Source: Bacillota bacterium (GTDB taxonomy: Bacteria; Bacillota_I; Bacilli_A; RF39; UBA660). Taken from it: 64,000 nt of DNA. Shown piece after piece: positions 45,155 through 53,513 of this stretch. The stretch lies in NCBI GenBank assembly GCA_015059305.1, contig SVAQ01000003.1:62001-126000 (forward strand). Reading direction: 5' to 3'. Position numbers and translations under genes: made by a program. The notes below the pieces were generated by a model. The model was given only the letters and a program-made list of their open reading frames with translations. It was not told the origin of the DNA and made no database searches. Position 1 is the first letter of the stretch; each line of letters opens with the position of its first letter.

Positions 45155-46504
45155 ATGCAATTTGAAACAAATTCAAAATTAGTAAAACCAAATGATATTT
45201 TTGTTGCTCTGAAAGGAGAACATTATGATGGACACCAGTTCATTGATGAAGCTATTAAAAATGGGGCAATAAAAATAATTGGTGAAAACGATATTAAAGG
45301 GATTAAAAACTATCACAAAGTAAAAAACTCCAAGCTTTATTTAACTAAAGTAATGGGTAGACAAAATAAAAAATTAACTAAAGACTTCAAAATCATTGGA
45401 ATTACTGGAACCAAAGGAAAATCTACAACAGCTATGATTTTATATCAAATGCTAAAATTATTAAATGTTAATTGTGCTTATATTGGTACTCTTGGTTTGT
45501 ATTATAAGAATACAGTAATCAATTTGGATAATACTACTCCGGATGCTTTAACGTTAAATAAACTTTTTAAGAAACTCAAAGAAGAAAATATCACCCATAT
45601 CATCATGGAAGTATCGTCGCACGCATTAGTGGAATCACGGATTAAAGGATTAAAGCTGACTGCTGCTGCTTTTACTAATTTAAGTCAGGATCATTTAGAT
45701 TTTCATGACAATATGCAAAATTATTTAAAAGCTAAACTAAAAATCCTTAAATATCTTGATGGAAAAATTATTCTTAATAATGACGATAGCGCATCATGTT
45801 ACTTTAAAAAGAAAACTAATAAATATATAACAATTGGATCACTTGGAAATTATAAAATTGAATCGTATACTTTATATCAAACTAGCACAATAATTAATTT
45901 TGAACACCAATATAGTAAATATACAGTTGCTACTCCTTTTGTAGGTAAACATAATATTTATAATTATTTGACTGCCGTAGCTTTATGTTCACATTTAGGC
46001 TATGATCTTTTAGATATTATTAATATAACAAATAGTCTAAAAGGAGTTAAAGGTAGAAACGAATTGATTAAGTCAGAAAAAGGATATGCCGTTATTGATT
46101 ATGCCCACTCTCCTATGTCAGTAAAAGAAACTTTAATAACCTATAATGAATTAAAGAAGGGTAAAATCATTACCATCTTAGGCTGCGGAGGAAATAGAGA
46201 CAAGACCAAAAGACCAATTATGGCTTCATTTGCAACCCAGTACTCAGATTATGTTATATTTACCAGTGATAATCCCAGAGATGAAGATCCAAAAGAAATT
46301 TTAAAAGAAATGACAAACGATTTAAAAAATAAAAATTATGAAGTTATTGAATCTCGCTCTAAAGCAATTAAAAAAGGAGTTAAACTCCTTAAAAAATATG
46401 ATTATCTTCTTATCCTAGGTAAAGGACATGAAAATTATCAATTAATAAAAAATGTTAAATATCATTTCGATGATAAAGAAGAAGTATTAAAATACTTAAG
46501 TTAA
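45155..46504 (+). CDS. murE: MurE-family UDP-MurNAc-tripeptide synthetase, paralogue 2
   Basis: 449 aa. Same layout as the preceding gene (VKPNDIFVALKGEHYDGHQFIDEAIKNGA; GITGTKGKSTTAMILYQ; TNLSQDHLDFHDNMQNYLKAK; VIDYAHSPMSVKETL; LGCGGNRDKTKRPIMASFA). The specificity motif is TSDNPRDEDP, the DNPR form that goes with meso-diaminopimelate in characterised enzymes. P-loop has Lys-Gly-Lys (GTKGKS) rather than GTNGKT. AATAGAGGTG precedes the ATG. Translates from the same transcript as paralogue 1. Confidence 0.9.
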   Translation: MQFETNSKLVKPNDIFVALKGEHYDGHQFIDEAIKNGAIKIIGENDIKGIKNYHKVKNSKLYLTKVMGRQNKKLTKDFKIIGITGTKGKSTTAMILYQMLKLLNVNCAYIGTLGLYYKNTVINLDNTTPDALTLNKLFKKLKEENITHIIMEVSSHALVESRIKGLKLTAAAFTNLSQDHLDFHDNMQNYLKAKLKILKYLDGKIILNNDDSASCYFKKKTNKYITIGSLGNYKIESYTLYQTSTIINFEHQYSKYTVATPFVGKHNIYNYLTAVALCSHLGYDLLDIINITNSLKGVKGRNELIKSEKGYAVIDYAHSPMSVKETLITYNELKKGKIITILGCGGNRDKTKRPIMASFATQYSDYVIFTSDNPRDEDPKEILKEMTNDLKNKNYEVIESRSKAIKKGVKLLKKYDYLLILGKGHENYQLIKNVKYHFDDKEEVLKYLS

Positions 46505-46506
46505 AT

Positions 46507-47109
46507 TTACTTTTTACTTTCAATTGCTTCTTTAATCATGTTTCTGAATCTTTCATTTACTTCTTCTAAATTTTCGTCTTTTCCTACTTTAAAAGGTTCT
46601 AAGAAAGTTACAGTTAAATTATTTTTCCAAAATTTATATTTTCCCGTAATTGCAAATGGTACGATAGTTGCTCCAGTCTTTTGCGCCATAGAAACAGCCC
46701 CCATTTTAAATGGCAATAAAGTATCATCAGTTCTATTTCTTGTTCCTTCTGGGAATAAACCTAAAGCCCATCCGTTATTTAATACTTCCAAAGCTTTTTC
46801 CTTAGCTTCTGAATCATGAATAGAACGATTAACGCTTATACAACCAGCGGCTTTGAAAAACCAAGCAAATTTACCATCAAAATATTCTTTTTTAGCCATA
46901 TAATGAACCATTCTTTTTGTAGCCATAATCGGAGCACATTGATCTAACATATTTATATGATTACCGCACATAATAATTGGGCCATCTTTTGGAATTACCT
47001 TTTTATTTACAATCTTTGGTCTAAAATAAAGCCAAAACACAATTCCAAGTGTACCTTTAAGTAATTTAAATCTAAATAAATTATTTTCTTTTTTTATTTC
47101 TTTTGTCAT
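46507..47109 (-). CDS. PlsC-type 1-acyl-glycerol-3-phosphate acyltransferase (copy 1)
   Basis: 200 aa. HX4D catalytic motif in GNHINMLDQ; block III in LGLFPEGTRNRTDDTLLPFKMGAVSMAQK; TGATIVPFAITG. One N-terminal hydrophobic segment (about 16-35) fits membrane attachment. Transfers an acyl group to lysophosphatidate or a related acceptor. Fourth gene of the lipid cassette, overlapping the other PlsC by 29 nt; AAGGAAGGAAG is upstream of the ATG. Confidence 0.92.
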   Translation of the reverse strand: MTKEIKKENNLFRFKLLKGTLGIVFWLYFRPKIVNKKVIPKDGPIIMCGNHINMLDQCAPIMATKRMVHYMAKKEYFDGKFAWFFKAAGCISVNRSIHDSEAKEKALEVLNNGWALGLFPEGTRNRTDDTLLPFKMGAVSMAQKTGATIVPFAITGKYKFWKNNLTVTFLEPFKVGKDENLEEVNERFRNMIKEAIESKK

Positions 47110-47710
47110 AACTTCTTCCTTCCTTAATTAGTTCAATAACTTTTTTTTCTAGTAATTTGGTTTCTTTTTCGTAATCATCGCTTTTTACATAAAATGGGTC
47201 TCCCAATAAAACTTTAACTTTATAATTAAATAATTTAGGACCCCCTACAAAAGCAAATGGTACTATTGGTTTACCCGATTTATAGGCAAATGATACAGCA
47301 CCATATTTAAACGGCAAAATATAATCATCTGTTTTATTGATCGTTCCTTCCGGAAAAATACATATTATTTTATCTTTTTTTAAATATTCTACAGCACTTT
47401 CTACCGCTTGAGGATTCTTCTTAGATCTATCAATTCTAATAAATCCCATGGCCCTTAATATTGGGCCTAAAAATTTAACATCCATAATTTCTTTTTTAGC
47501 TAAAAAATGTAAAGGTCTTAAAGTAGTACATCCTATCAAAAAAGAATCATAATAACTCGTATGTGTACCAGCAAATATAAAGCCTGTTTTTTTAGGAATA
47601 CGATTCTTATGAATAATTTTAGGGTTGATAAAAATTACTAAAAACAACCATAGAAACGGCCTAATTATTGAATATAATATATTACTTATTATTAGACTTG
47701 ATTTTTTCAT
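47081..47710 (-). CDS. PlsC-type acyltransferase (copy 2)
   Basis: 209 aa from the ATG at 47708-47710, with GAGAAG before it; a longer frame starts inside the upstream gene without support. HX4D motif in GTHTSYYDS, block III in ICIFPEGTINKTDDYILPFKYGAVSFAYKSGKPIVPFAFVGG. Hydrophobic N-terminus (about 8-32). Paralogous to the next gene, with about the same length. Having two side by side suggests sn-1/sn-2 or substrate specialisation. Confidence 0.92.
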   Translation of the reverse strand: MKKSSLIISNILYSIIRPFLWLFLVIFINPKIIHKNRIPKKTGFIFAGTHTSYYDSFLIGCTTLRPLHFLAKKEIMDVKFLGPILRAMGFIRIDRSKKNPQAVESAVEYLKKDKIICIFPEGTINKTDDYILPFKYGAVSFAYKSGKPIVPFAFVGGPKLFNYKVKVLLGDPFYVKSDDYEKETKLLEKKVIELIKEGRSYDKRNKKRK

Positions 47711-49421
47711 TTTCTTCTCTTTCAAGTTCTTTAAATGCAACTTTACCAACTAGCGTTTTAGGTAATTTATCCCTAAATTCATATTCAGCAGGTAATGCAT
47801 ATTTTGCAACATGTTTTGCTAATAATTCTTTAATTTCTTTTTCAATTTGTTTATTGGCCTTATATCCATCTTTTAATACAACAAAAGCTTTTGCCACTTG
47901 ACCTTTATATGAATGTGGAATACCAATTACAGTTGATGTTAAAACAGCATCATGAGAATTAATGATTGTTTCCAAATATGTTGGATAAATGTTATATCCA
48001 CTAGAAATAATAATGCGTTTTATTCTTTGTGAAAAATAAATTAATCCATCTTCCCCAAGATAACCTACATCCCCCGTATGAAGCCATAATTTTCCATCAT
48101 TATGATACCTTAAAGCTTGCATAGTTTCCGCATCATCGTTTAAATATCCCATCATTGTAAGTGGTCCATTTATACATATTTCTCCATCAATACCAATAGG
48201 TGCTTTTTCATGCGTTCCTGGAATTACGATTTTAAAATACATATCTGGGAACGGTGCACCAATTAATCCATCATTAAAAATATGTTCTGGAGACAGACAA
48301 GTTGCTCCAGTAGATTCTGTTAAACCATAACCAACACGAATTTTGGCTGTTGAACCATGTTCCTGTAAATAATTATTTACTTTATCTCTTAATGTTTTAT
48401 TTAAAGCATCTCCACCACATATTGCAGCTTTTACACAAGCTAAATCATTTGGAGACATATTATTTTCTAGTAAACCTTCATACAAAGTAGGAACTCCCGC
48501 AATAAAGTTAGGTTGATTTTTACGAATTATATCACCAAATTTTTTATAGTTAAACTGAGGTATTAAAATACATCCCATTCCAATACAAAGTGGTGTATGA
48601 ATACAAACTCCTAATCCAAACCCATGGAAAATTGGCAAAATTGATAACACTGTAGCTCCCGGGATTGCTTGGTCAATAACAGTTGTGGCCATCACTCCTA
48701 ATGCATTTAAGTTTAGATTTGATAGCAGTATTCCTTTAGGAGCGCCTGTAGTACCTCCACTATATAAAATAACGGCTGGATCATAAGCTTTACGTGGTTC
48801 ATGATAGTCACCTTGATAACCTTTTGAACTATAAATAAAGTCTTCCCAAAGAACAATACTACTATCGTTTTTAGGGATTTTTATTTTTCTTCCTTTAAGC
48901 ATCCAATAAGCTCCAGCCATGGCTAAGTTCATTTCCCCCGATGCTTTAGCAACAATAATCTTTTTTAAATTAGTACTATCTTTTAGCTTGTATACCTTTT
49001 CAAAAGCAACATCAATTACTAAAATATATCTACTATCTGCAGCATTAATATAATATTCAAGTTCTTTTTCACTTGAAAGTGGATGGACCATGTTACATAT
49101 TGCCCCAACCATATTTACTGCATATACCATTGTAATACCTTCCGGAGTATTTGGCATACAAATTGTTACTTTATCGTTTTCTTTAACGCCGTAACTTTTT
49201 AGTGCACGTGCTGTGACTCTTATTTTTTCAACGAATTCCCGATAAGTTACTTTTCCACCATAATAAGAATAAGCCATATTATTTGGCCATTTCTCTGCGG
49301 ATTCCAGTATCATATCTACCATAGCATAATCTGGATATTTTAAATTCGCCGGAACATCACCGTAATGTTTTAACCACGGTCTTAATTCCTTATCTAATTT
49401 CTCCTGTTTTGATTTTCTCAT
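47682..49421 (-). CDS. AMP-forming acyl-CoA synthetase (acyl-CoA ligase)
   Basis: 579 aa, ANL superfamily. Motifs: A3 P-loop ILYSGGTTGAPKGILLSN, A5 RVGYGLTESTGATCLSP, A7 LWLHTGDVGYLGEDG, A8 RIKRIIISSGYNIYP and the catalytic Lys in LPKTLVGKVAFKEL. Activates a carboxylic acid (probably fatty acid) to acyl-AMP/acyl-CoA. A GGAGGT site inside the end of the upstream gene gives a 32-nt overlap. Adjacent to two PlsC genes, it probably provides the acyl donor. Confidence 0.93.
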   Translation of the reverse strand: MRKSKQEKLDKELRPWLKHYGDVPANLKYPDYAMVDMILESAEKWPNNMAYSYYGGKVTYREFVEKIRVTARALKSYGVKENDKVTICMPNTPEGITMVYAVNMVGAICNMVHPLSSEKELEYYINAADSRYILVIDVAFEKVYKLKDSTNLKKIIVAKASGEMNLAMAGAYWMLKGRKIKIPKNDSSIVLWEDFIYSSKGYQGDYHEPRKAYDPAVILYSGGTTGAPKGILLSNLNLNALGVMATTVIDQAIPGATVLSILPIFHGFGLGVCIHTPLCIGMGCILIPQFNYKKFGDIIRKNQPNFIAGVPTLYEGLLENNMSPNDLACVKAAICGGDALNKTLRDKVNNYLQEHGSTAKIRVGYGLTESTGATCLSPEHIFNDGLIGAPFPDMYFKIVIPGTHEKAPIGIDGEICINGPLTMMGYLNDDAETMQALRYHNDGKLWLHTGDVGYLGEDGLIYFSQRIKRIIISSGYNIYPTYLETIINSHDAVLTSTVIGIPHSYKGQVAKAFVVLKDGYKANKQIEKEIKELLAKHVAKYALPAEYEFRDKLPKTLVGKVAFKELEREENEKIKSNNK

Positions 49422-50280
49422 CTGCTCTTACCTCCAATAATTCAGGATTGTCAAATAAATATTGTAACATTTGAACACACTTAGCAAAATAATAACCATC
49501 AGCTATTCTTTCATCTAAGTTAATTCCAAACTCACATAACATTTGAATCTCTTTATCACCATTTTCATTGATAACTTCTTCAGGTTTAATTTCTCCCATC
49601 GTCGCTAGTGACGAACACGAGCCAAAATTGGTAAGATTATGAAAAATTGCTCCACATTTTATTGATCCTAAATTTGAAACAATTATACTACTATAATACA
49701 AATTATCTTTAACTAAAGATGCTGGTAATACGCCTTTTTTATCACACCACTTAAAAACCCCAACAATAGGCACTCTTAAAATATTAGGTAGTTTGCCCAA
49801 TATATCAATAGCGTTATTAGCTCCTTCTTTAGTGATTTTTTCTTTTTTAGTTCTTATACTATTTACTTTTTCTTTTATTTTTTTACTAATTGTTGTTAAG
49901 GTATCTTCTGGTTTAATATCAGTTAATATCATCATTTCTTCGGCGTGGTCATCAAAACTAATTTTAGCCACAAAAGAAACTACAACATCATTATGTTCGT
50001 AAACATGTCTATTAGCAACAAAACGATTTAATTTTGGACGATTATATAAAACCTTACCTATTGCGGTTACAAAAGCGTGAAAATATGATATATCTTCACC
50101 TAAGGCTTTTTTATTTTCAATATATTTCACTAATTTAGTTAAATTCATTTTTTGATTTATATAGACATCACTTACACTACGATTCGGCTTTAAATCCATA
50201 GATATTTGAGCCATTCCAGTAATATCTCTAACACGACGGGCATCTTTTCTATCGCCCCATCTTCTTTTATATTGCGCCAT
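49390..50280 (-). CDS. 2-oxoacid dehydrogenase E2-like acyltransferase-fold protein, catalytic His replaced
   Basis: 296 aa. The CAT/E2 fold is indicated by FHAFVTAIGKVLYNRPKLNRFVANRHVY, VVVSFVAKISFDDHAEEMMI, YYSSIIVSNLGSIKCGAIFHNLTNFGSCSSLATMGEI and the final FGINLDERIADGYYFAK. No lipoyl or peripheral-subunit-binding domain is present. In E2 and chloramphenicol acetyltransferase the last motif is HRxxDG; here it is DERIADG, so the His is Glu (about residue 257). Thus normal E2 catalysis is doubtful. First gene of the lipid cassette, overlapping the acyl-CoA ligase. It may transfer or bind an acyl group in an unknown way. Confidence 0.8.
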   Translation of the reverse strand: MAQYKRRWGDRKDARRVRDITGMAQISMDLKPNRSVSDVYINQKMNLTKLVKYIENKKALGEDISYFHAFVTAIGKVLYNRPKLNRFVANRHVYEHNDVVVSFVAKISFDDHAEEMMILTDIKPEDTLTTISKKIKEKVNSIRTKKEKITKEGANNAIDILGKLPNILRVPIVGVFKWCDKKGVLPASLVKDNLYYSSIIVSNLGSIKCGAIFHNLTNFGSCSSLATMGEIKPEEVINENGDKEIQMLCEFGINLDERIADGYYFAKCVQMLQYLFDNPELLEVRADEKIKTGEIR

Positions 50281-50349
50281 TTAATTTGACTCCCTTACTA
50301 ACTATATATATAAATACTAACATAATTTCATTTTTTTAACAATAAAATG

Positions 50350-50377
50350 TTGAATTTTAACTTTTTTGTGGTATAAT
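50350..50377 (+). promoter_or_regulatory. Promoter of tRNA-Gly(TCC)
   Basis: TTGAAT (50350-50355), 16-bp spacer, TATAAT (50372-50377), 12 bp before the tRNA. Confidence 0.7.
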
Positions 50378-50389
50378 TTAACTTGTATC

Positions 50390-50463
50390 GCGGGTGTAGT
50401 TTAATGGTAGAACATCAGCCTTCCAAGCTAATGACGGGAGTTCGATTCTCCTCACCCGCTCCA
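50390..50463 (+). tRNA. tRNA-Gly (anticodon TCC)
   Basis: Cloverleaf with acceptor arms GCGGGTG and CACCCGC, anticodon loop CTTCCAA giving TCC, T-arm GGGAGTTCGATTCTCCT, U73 and encoded CCA. Second glycine tRNA of the window; together with the GCC isoacceptor it can read all Gly codons. Confidence 0.97.
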
Positions 50464-50503
50464 TTGATATTTCTGTTCAATTTTTTTGAACATTTAATAG
50501 AAG

Positions 50504-50529
50504 TCATCTCAGTATGAGATGATTTTTTT
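50504..50529 (+). terminator. Terminator after tRNA-Gly(TCC)
   Basis: TCATCTCA-gta-TGAGATGA followed by seven T. A further inverted repeat TGTTCAA/TTGAACA lies upstream at 50474-50492 and may help 3' processing. Confidence 0.9.
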
Positions 50530-50614
50530 GTTGAAAAGTCTTTGCTAACATGCTGTGCTTAATATTAAAATTGCTTTTTAAAATAATATACAGTTCGCAT
50601 TAAGATACTGAAAG

Positions 50615-50652
50615 CAAAAAAAAGATGATTACACATTTGCTTTGTAATCACC
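50615..50652 (-). terminator. Terminator of the beta-solenoid-like surface protein gene
   Basis: Minus strand GGTGATTACA-aagcaaatg-TGTAATCATC with one G-U pair, followed by eight U. Confidence 0.85.
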
Positions 50653-50659
50653 TTTTTTA

Positions 50660-51334
50660 TTATATATTTTTTCTTTTTGTTGTTAACTTTGTAATTAGTA
50701 TTATCATAATTATTAAACTAATAACACAATATGATAACACTATCATTTCAAACAAATTATTATCTTTATTAATATTTGTTTCTTCGCTTTCATTTGAACT
50801 AGAATTATTATTTTCTTCGGTAATTGTATTTGAACTTTCATTATCCTTTATATTTGAAGGTTCAATTGTTACAGTAGTCGTCACACTATAATTTGCCTTA
50901 TCTATTTCAGTAACTGTATAATCACTGTTAATAATATCCCCACTACCAATCGGAACCGCTGCATTTATGGTAAGTTTACCATCGCCAATAAATACAATAG
51001 GAGCATTAGAAATTATTCCAACCCCTTTATCAACAGTTATTTTATTATCACCAACTAATTTAATTGCAAAAACATGTCCCAAATCTGTTCCATGGCAATC
51101 AATTTTTAATTGACCACCATTATAATTATTTAATGTTAAAACACCTCCAGTATAATTAACATCATCCATCCAAGAGGCATTACCAGATTTATTAGAAGAA
51201 CCTCTGGTTATTCTTTCTCCATCAATTGTCCAACTATAAGCATAAGCAGCATCAACATTTGTTATTGAAAAAATACTAGTAAGACTAAAAATCATTATAG
51301 TTATCAAAATATTTAGTTTAAAATATTTCTTCAT
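50660..51334 (-). CDS. Exported protein with repeated beta-strand domain and C-terminal membrane anchor
   Basis: 224 aa. Signal peptide (about 1-29, ending VDA), a strand-rich region (about 30-150) with repeated turns of the type GGVLTLNNYNGGQLKID, AIKLVGDNKITVDKGVGIIS and APIVFIGDGKLTINA, which look like right-handed parallel beta-helix rungs seen in carbohydrate-binding proteins of the Cthe_2159 type. A Ser/Asn/Glu-rich linker (about 155-190) then leads to one helix (about 194-215) and a KLTTKRKNI tail. So it is held on the surface by a helix, as is the cohesin protein. Ligand unknown. Confidence 0.7.
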   Translation of the reverse strand: MKKYFKLNILITIMIFSLTSIFSITNVDAAYAYSWTIDGERITRGSSNKSGNASWMDDVNYTGGVLTLNNYNGGQLKIDCHGTDLGHVFAIKLVGDNKITVDKGVGIISNAPIVFIGDGKLTINAAVPIGSGDIINSDYTVTEIDKANYSVTTTVTIEPSNIKDNESSNTITEENNNSSSNESEETNINKDNNLFEMIVLSYCVISLIIMIILITKLTTKRKNI

Positions 51335-51508
51335 TAAATCACTTCCCTTTCATTATTATCAATATATACTATTTGTGATTTACTTTCAATTATAAAAGTA
51401 AAAATGTTGTTTTTATTTACATTTTATGTTACACCCTAAAATGGGACATAAATATAGATTGTCTTTTTAGAATTTAAATTTTTATTGCTATTATGCAAAT
51501 TTACAATA

Positions 51509-51517
51509 TGATATAAT
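51509..51517 (+). promoter_or_regulatory. Extended -10 promoter of the 298-aa gene
   Basis: TGA-TATAAT (TATAAT at 51512-51517), without a good -35. The 216-bp gap 51335-51551 otherwise holds no recognisable feature. Confidence 0.45.
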
Positions 51518-51551
51518 TATTACATCAATAAATGAAAGTTGAGGTACCTAT

Positions 51552-52448
51552 ATGTTTAAAGATCTTAAAATTTTTGTAGATAAAAAAAAGACAAATTATA
51601 ACATAGATATAAATCATGGCACAATTACAGGTTCATTATTTATAGAAGATAATTCTAATATTTTAAATATAGTATTTGACGAAAATATTTATGACAATAT
51701 ATCATTTATAGAAGATATTTCTTTTGAAGTAATAAATAAACACAAAATAGAAGTTGATTTAAAATCTTTAACAAACAAATTAATAACATTTAAATTAGAA
51801 GTTAACTTTAAGTTTTTCATAAAATCTGTTTACAAATTTATTAACGATTTTATTGACATAGAAGCACTACAATTTGAATTAAATATTTTTAAAAGTTCAA
51901 TTAACGGAAATATATACAAAAAACAAATAGATACAATAATAAATGAAATTGATAAAATGACAATCGACGAATTAATTTTAGCGGATGAAGAAGAGAAATA
52001 TAGAATAGAAAATATCCTCTTAAATAGCGAGCTATATTCTAATTTAATTAATAAAATGACTGCCAAAGATTTAATGTTATTAATTACAGAATATATTAGT
52101 TGTAATAAACCATTTAATATTAACCAAGAGACATTCGATGAATTATTAAAAGCTGCAGTTGATTATGATGATTCACTTGAAAACGTATGGCGTTTAGCTA
52201 TGAATTATGACGAAAGAGGATTAAATTTTGATTTATTGGAGTATTTTTTTGTCAAGAGCAAAGACTGTTGGTATTTATGTGAATATATATCTGGAGTTTT
52301 TCAAGCGAATCAAGAAAATATAATAAATTTAATAGTCGCCACTAAAGATAAATCATTTATAAATAGTTTATTAAAAGATTATTTTGATCATAGTAATTTT
52401 GATAAAAAATATAAAACTATTCTAATTGAAGAATTAAATAATTTATAA
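51552..52448 (+). CDS. Hypothetical protein, 298 aa
   Basis: Very AT-rich gene with GTTGAGGTACC as a ribosome binding site. No signal peptide or membrane segment. The first 80 residues are strand-rich (YNIDINHGTITGSLFIEDNSNILNIVFDEN), the remainder is helical (for example FINDFIDIEALQFELNIFKSS, DIDELI-type acidic helices and DYDDSLENVWRLAMNYDERGLNFDLLEYFFVKS), as in tetratricopeptide-like or armadillo-like folds. No family recognised. It is a single-gene unit between its own promoter and a bidirectional terminator. Confidence 0.6.
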   Translation: MFKDLKIFVDKKKTNYNIDINHGTITGSLFIEDNSNILNIVFDENIYDNISFIEDISFEVINKHKIEVDLKSLTNKLITFKLEVNFKFFIKSVYKFINDFIDIEALQFELNIFKSSINGNIYKKQIDTIINEIDKMTIDELILADEEEKYRIENILLNSELYSNLINKMTAKDLMLLITEYISCNKPFNINQETFDELLKAAVDYDDSLENVWRLAMNYDERGLNFDLLEYFFVKSKDCWYLCEYISGVFQANQENIINLIVATKDKSFINSLLKDYFDHSNFDKKYKTILIEELNNL

Positions 52449-52458
52449 ATATATTCTA

Positions 52459-52491
52459 AAAAAGCTAGTGTTTTTTTTACACTAGCTTTTT
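52459..52491. terminator. Bidirectional terminator between convergent genes
   Basis: AAAAAGCTAGTGT-ttttttt-ACACTAGCTTTTT, perfect stem of about 13 bp. Confidence 0.92.
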
Positions 52492-52499
52492 AAATTAAT

Positions 52500-53411
52500 T
52501 TATCTTTTGGGCTGATCAGTATCCAATGATTCACTTAGCTCAGGCAGTATCTCTTGAACATTATCTTGGAAATAACGTTCAAAATCTCCATTATATCTTT
52601 CTTGACAATCATATAAAACACATTCCACGACGAAATGAAGCATTGGTATTTTGGCTCCATTTTTCAAAACCACATAGCCACTGGATGGGATATTTGGAAA
52701 AATATACCTTTTTAAATATTCTATTGCTGGTATCTGTATACCAAGAGGAGTTAATAATTTTTTATTTAATAAATCAGGAGCTATTTTAGATAACAATAGA
52801 TTTTCATTATAGTTTTTTTCCAAAAGTTCTAGTTCTTCTTCACTTATTGGAAATTCCCAATTTACTTCTTCAATTATTTTTTTATATTCTCGAGCACCAA
52901 TAGCTTCTTGAATCAAATTAAAGTAATTTTGTTTTATTCTTAAAAATAGTCCATCCTGCTGATCTTGCGTTAAATATTCATAATAATTAGAATTCATCGT
53001 AAAAGAATCTTCTCTAGCATCATAGTATCCCATAACAAATTCAGGCATTACATAAGGGGAATTAGTTAATGAAAACTGTTCCTGTAATTCTAATGAAGGA
53101 ATATAATAATACGCTGCATCTCCCAAATTATATGTACCAATACCGGGCGAATCTAAAATACGGTATTTATTAGGTAAAGAAATAATTATAATAATATTAG
53201 AGTCTTTATGAGGCCACTTCTTAAGAAGGCCATTAACACTATCATCTATATTTTGCCCCATCCCTAAAGCTACACTTGTATAATATAACGAACCATGACT
53301 ACATCTAAGACCATTATTTAAAATTGATTGTATTTTTTCCATAGTCTCTGGTCCTATACCATGTCCATGATAAATGTTATTTGGATTATTAAAAATTTCA
53401 TTAATATTCAT
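52500..53411 (-). CDS. Putative ADP-ribosyltransferase-fold protein
   Basis: 303 aa, cytoplasmic. The N-terminal half resembles the ART/PARP fold: NNIYHGHGIGPETMEKIQSILNNGLR (His-Gly of beta1 plus a helix), GSLYYTSVALGMG (Tyr-Thr-Ser of beta2), IIIIISLPNKYRIL, and SPYVMPEFVMGYYDARED (Glu near the expected catalytic position before a beta strand). The C-terminal half has helices (about 150-225) and a strand region. This gives an H-Y-E style triad by inspection only. No neighbour looks like an antitoxin or immunity gene, and export signals are absent. It may be an NAD-using modifier or a structural relative; I am not certain. Confidence 0.45.
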   Translation of the reverse strand: MNINEIFNNPNNIYHGHGIGPETMEKIQSILNNGLRCSHGSLYYTSVALGMGQNIDDSVNGLLKKWPHKDSNIIIIISLPNKYRILDSPGIGTYNLGDAAYYYIPSLELQEQFSLTNSPYVMPEFVMGYYDAREDSFTMNSNYYEYLTQDQQDGLFLRIKQNYFNLIQEAIGAREYKKIIEEVNWEFPISEEELELLEKNYNENLLLSKIAPDLLNKKLLTPLGIQIPAIEYLKRYIFPNIPSSGYVVLKNGAKIPMLHFVVECVLYDCQERYNGDFERYFQDNVQEILPELSESLDTDQPKR

Positions 53412-53513
53412 AAGCTTATACCCTATTATATTATATCATAGTTATAAAATTTATATTTTGGAAATATCATATTTTACATTAATGATTACTTTACTTAAAT
53501 CATATATATAAAT

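Noticed and set aside
51431..51460. TTACACCCTAAAATGGGACA resembling an insertion-sequence end
   Set aside because: No second copy, target duplication or transposase fragment in the window; probably chance.
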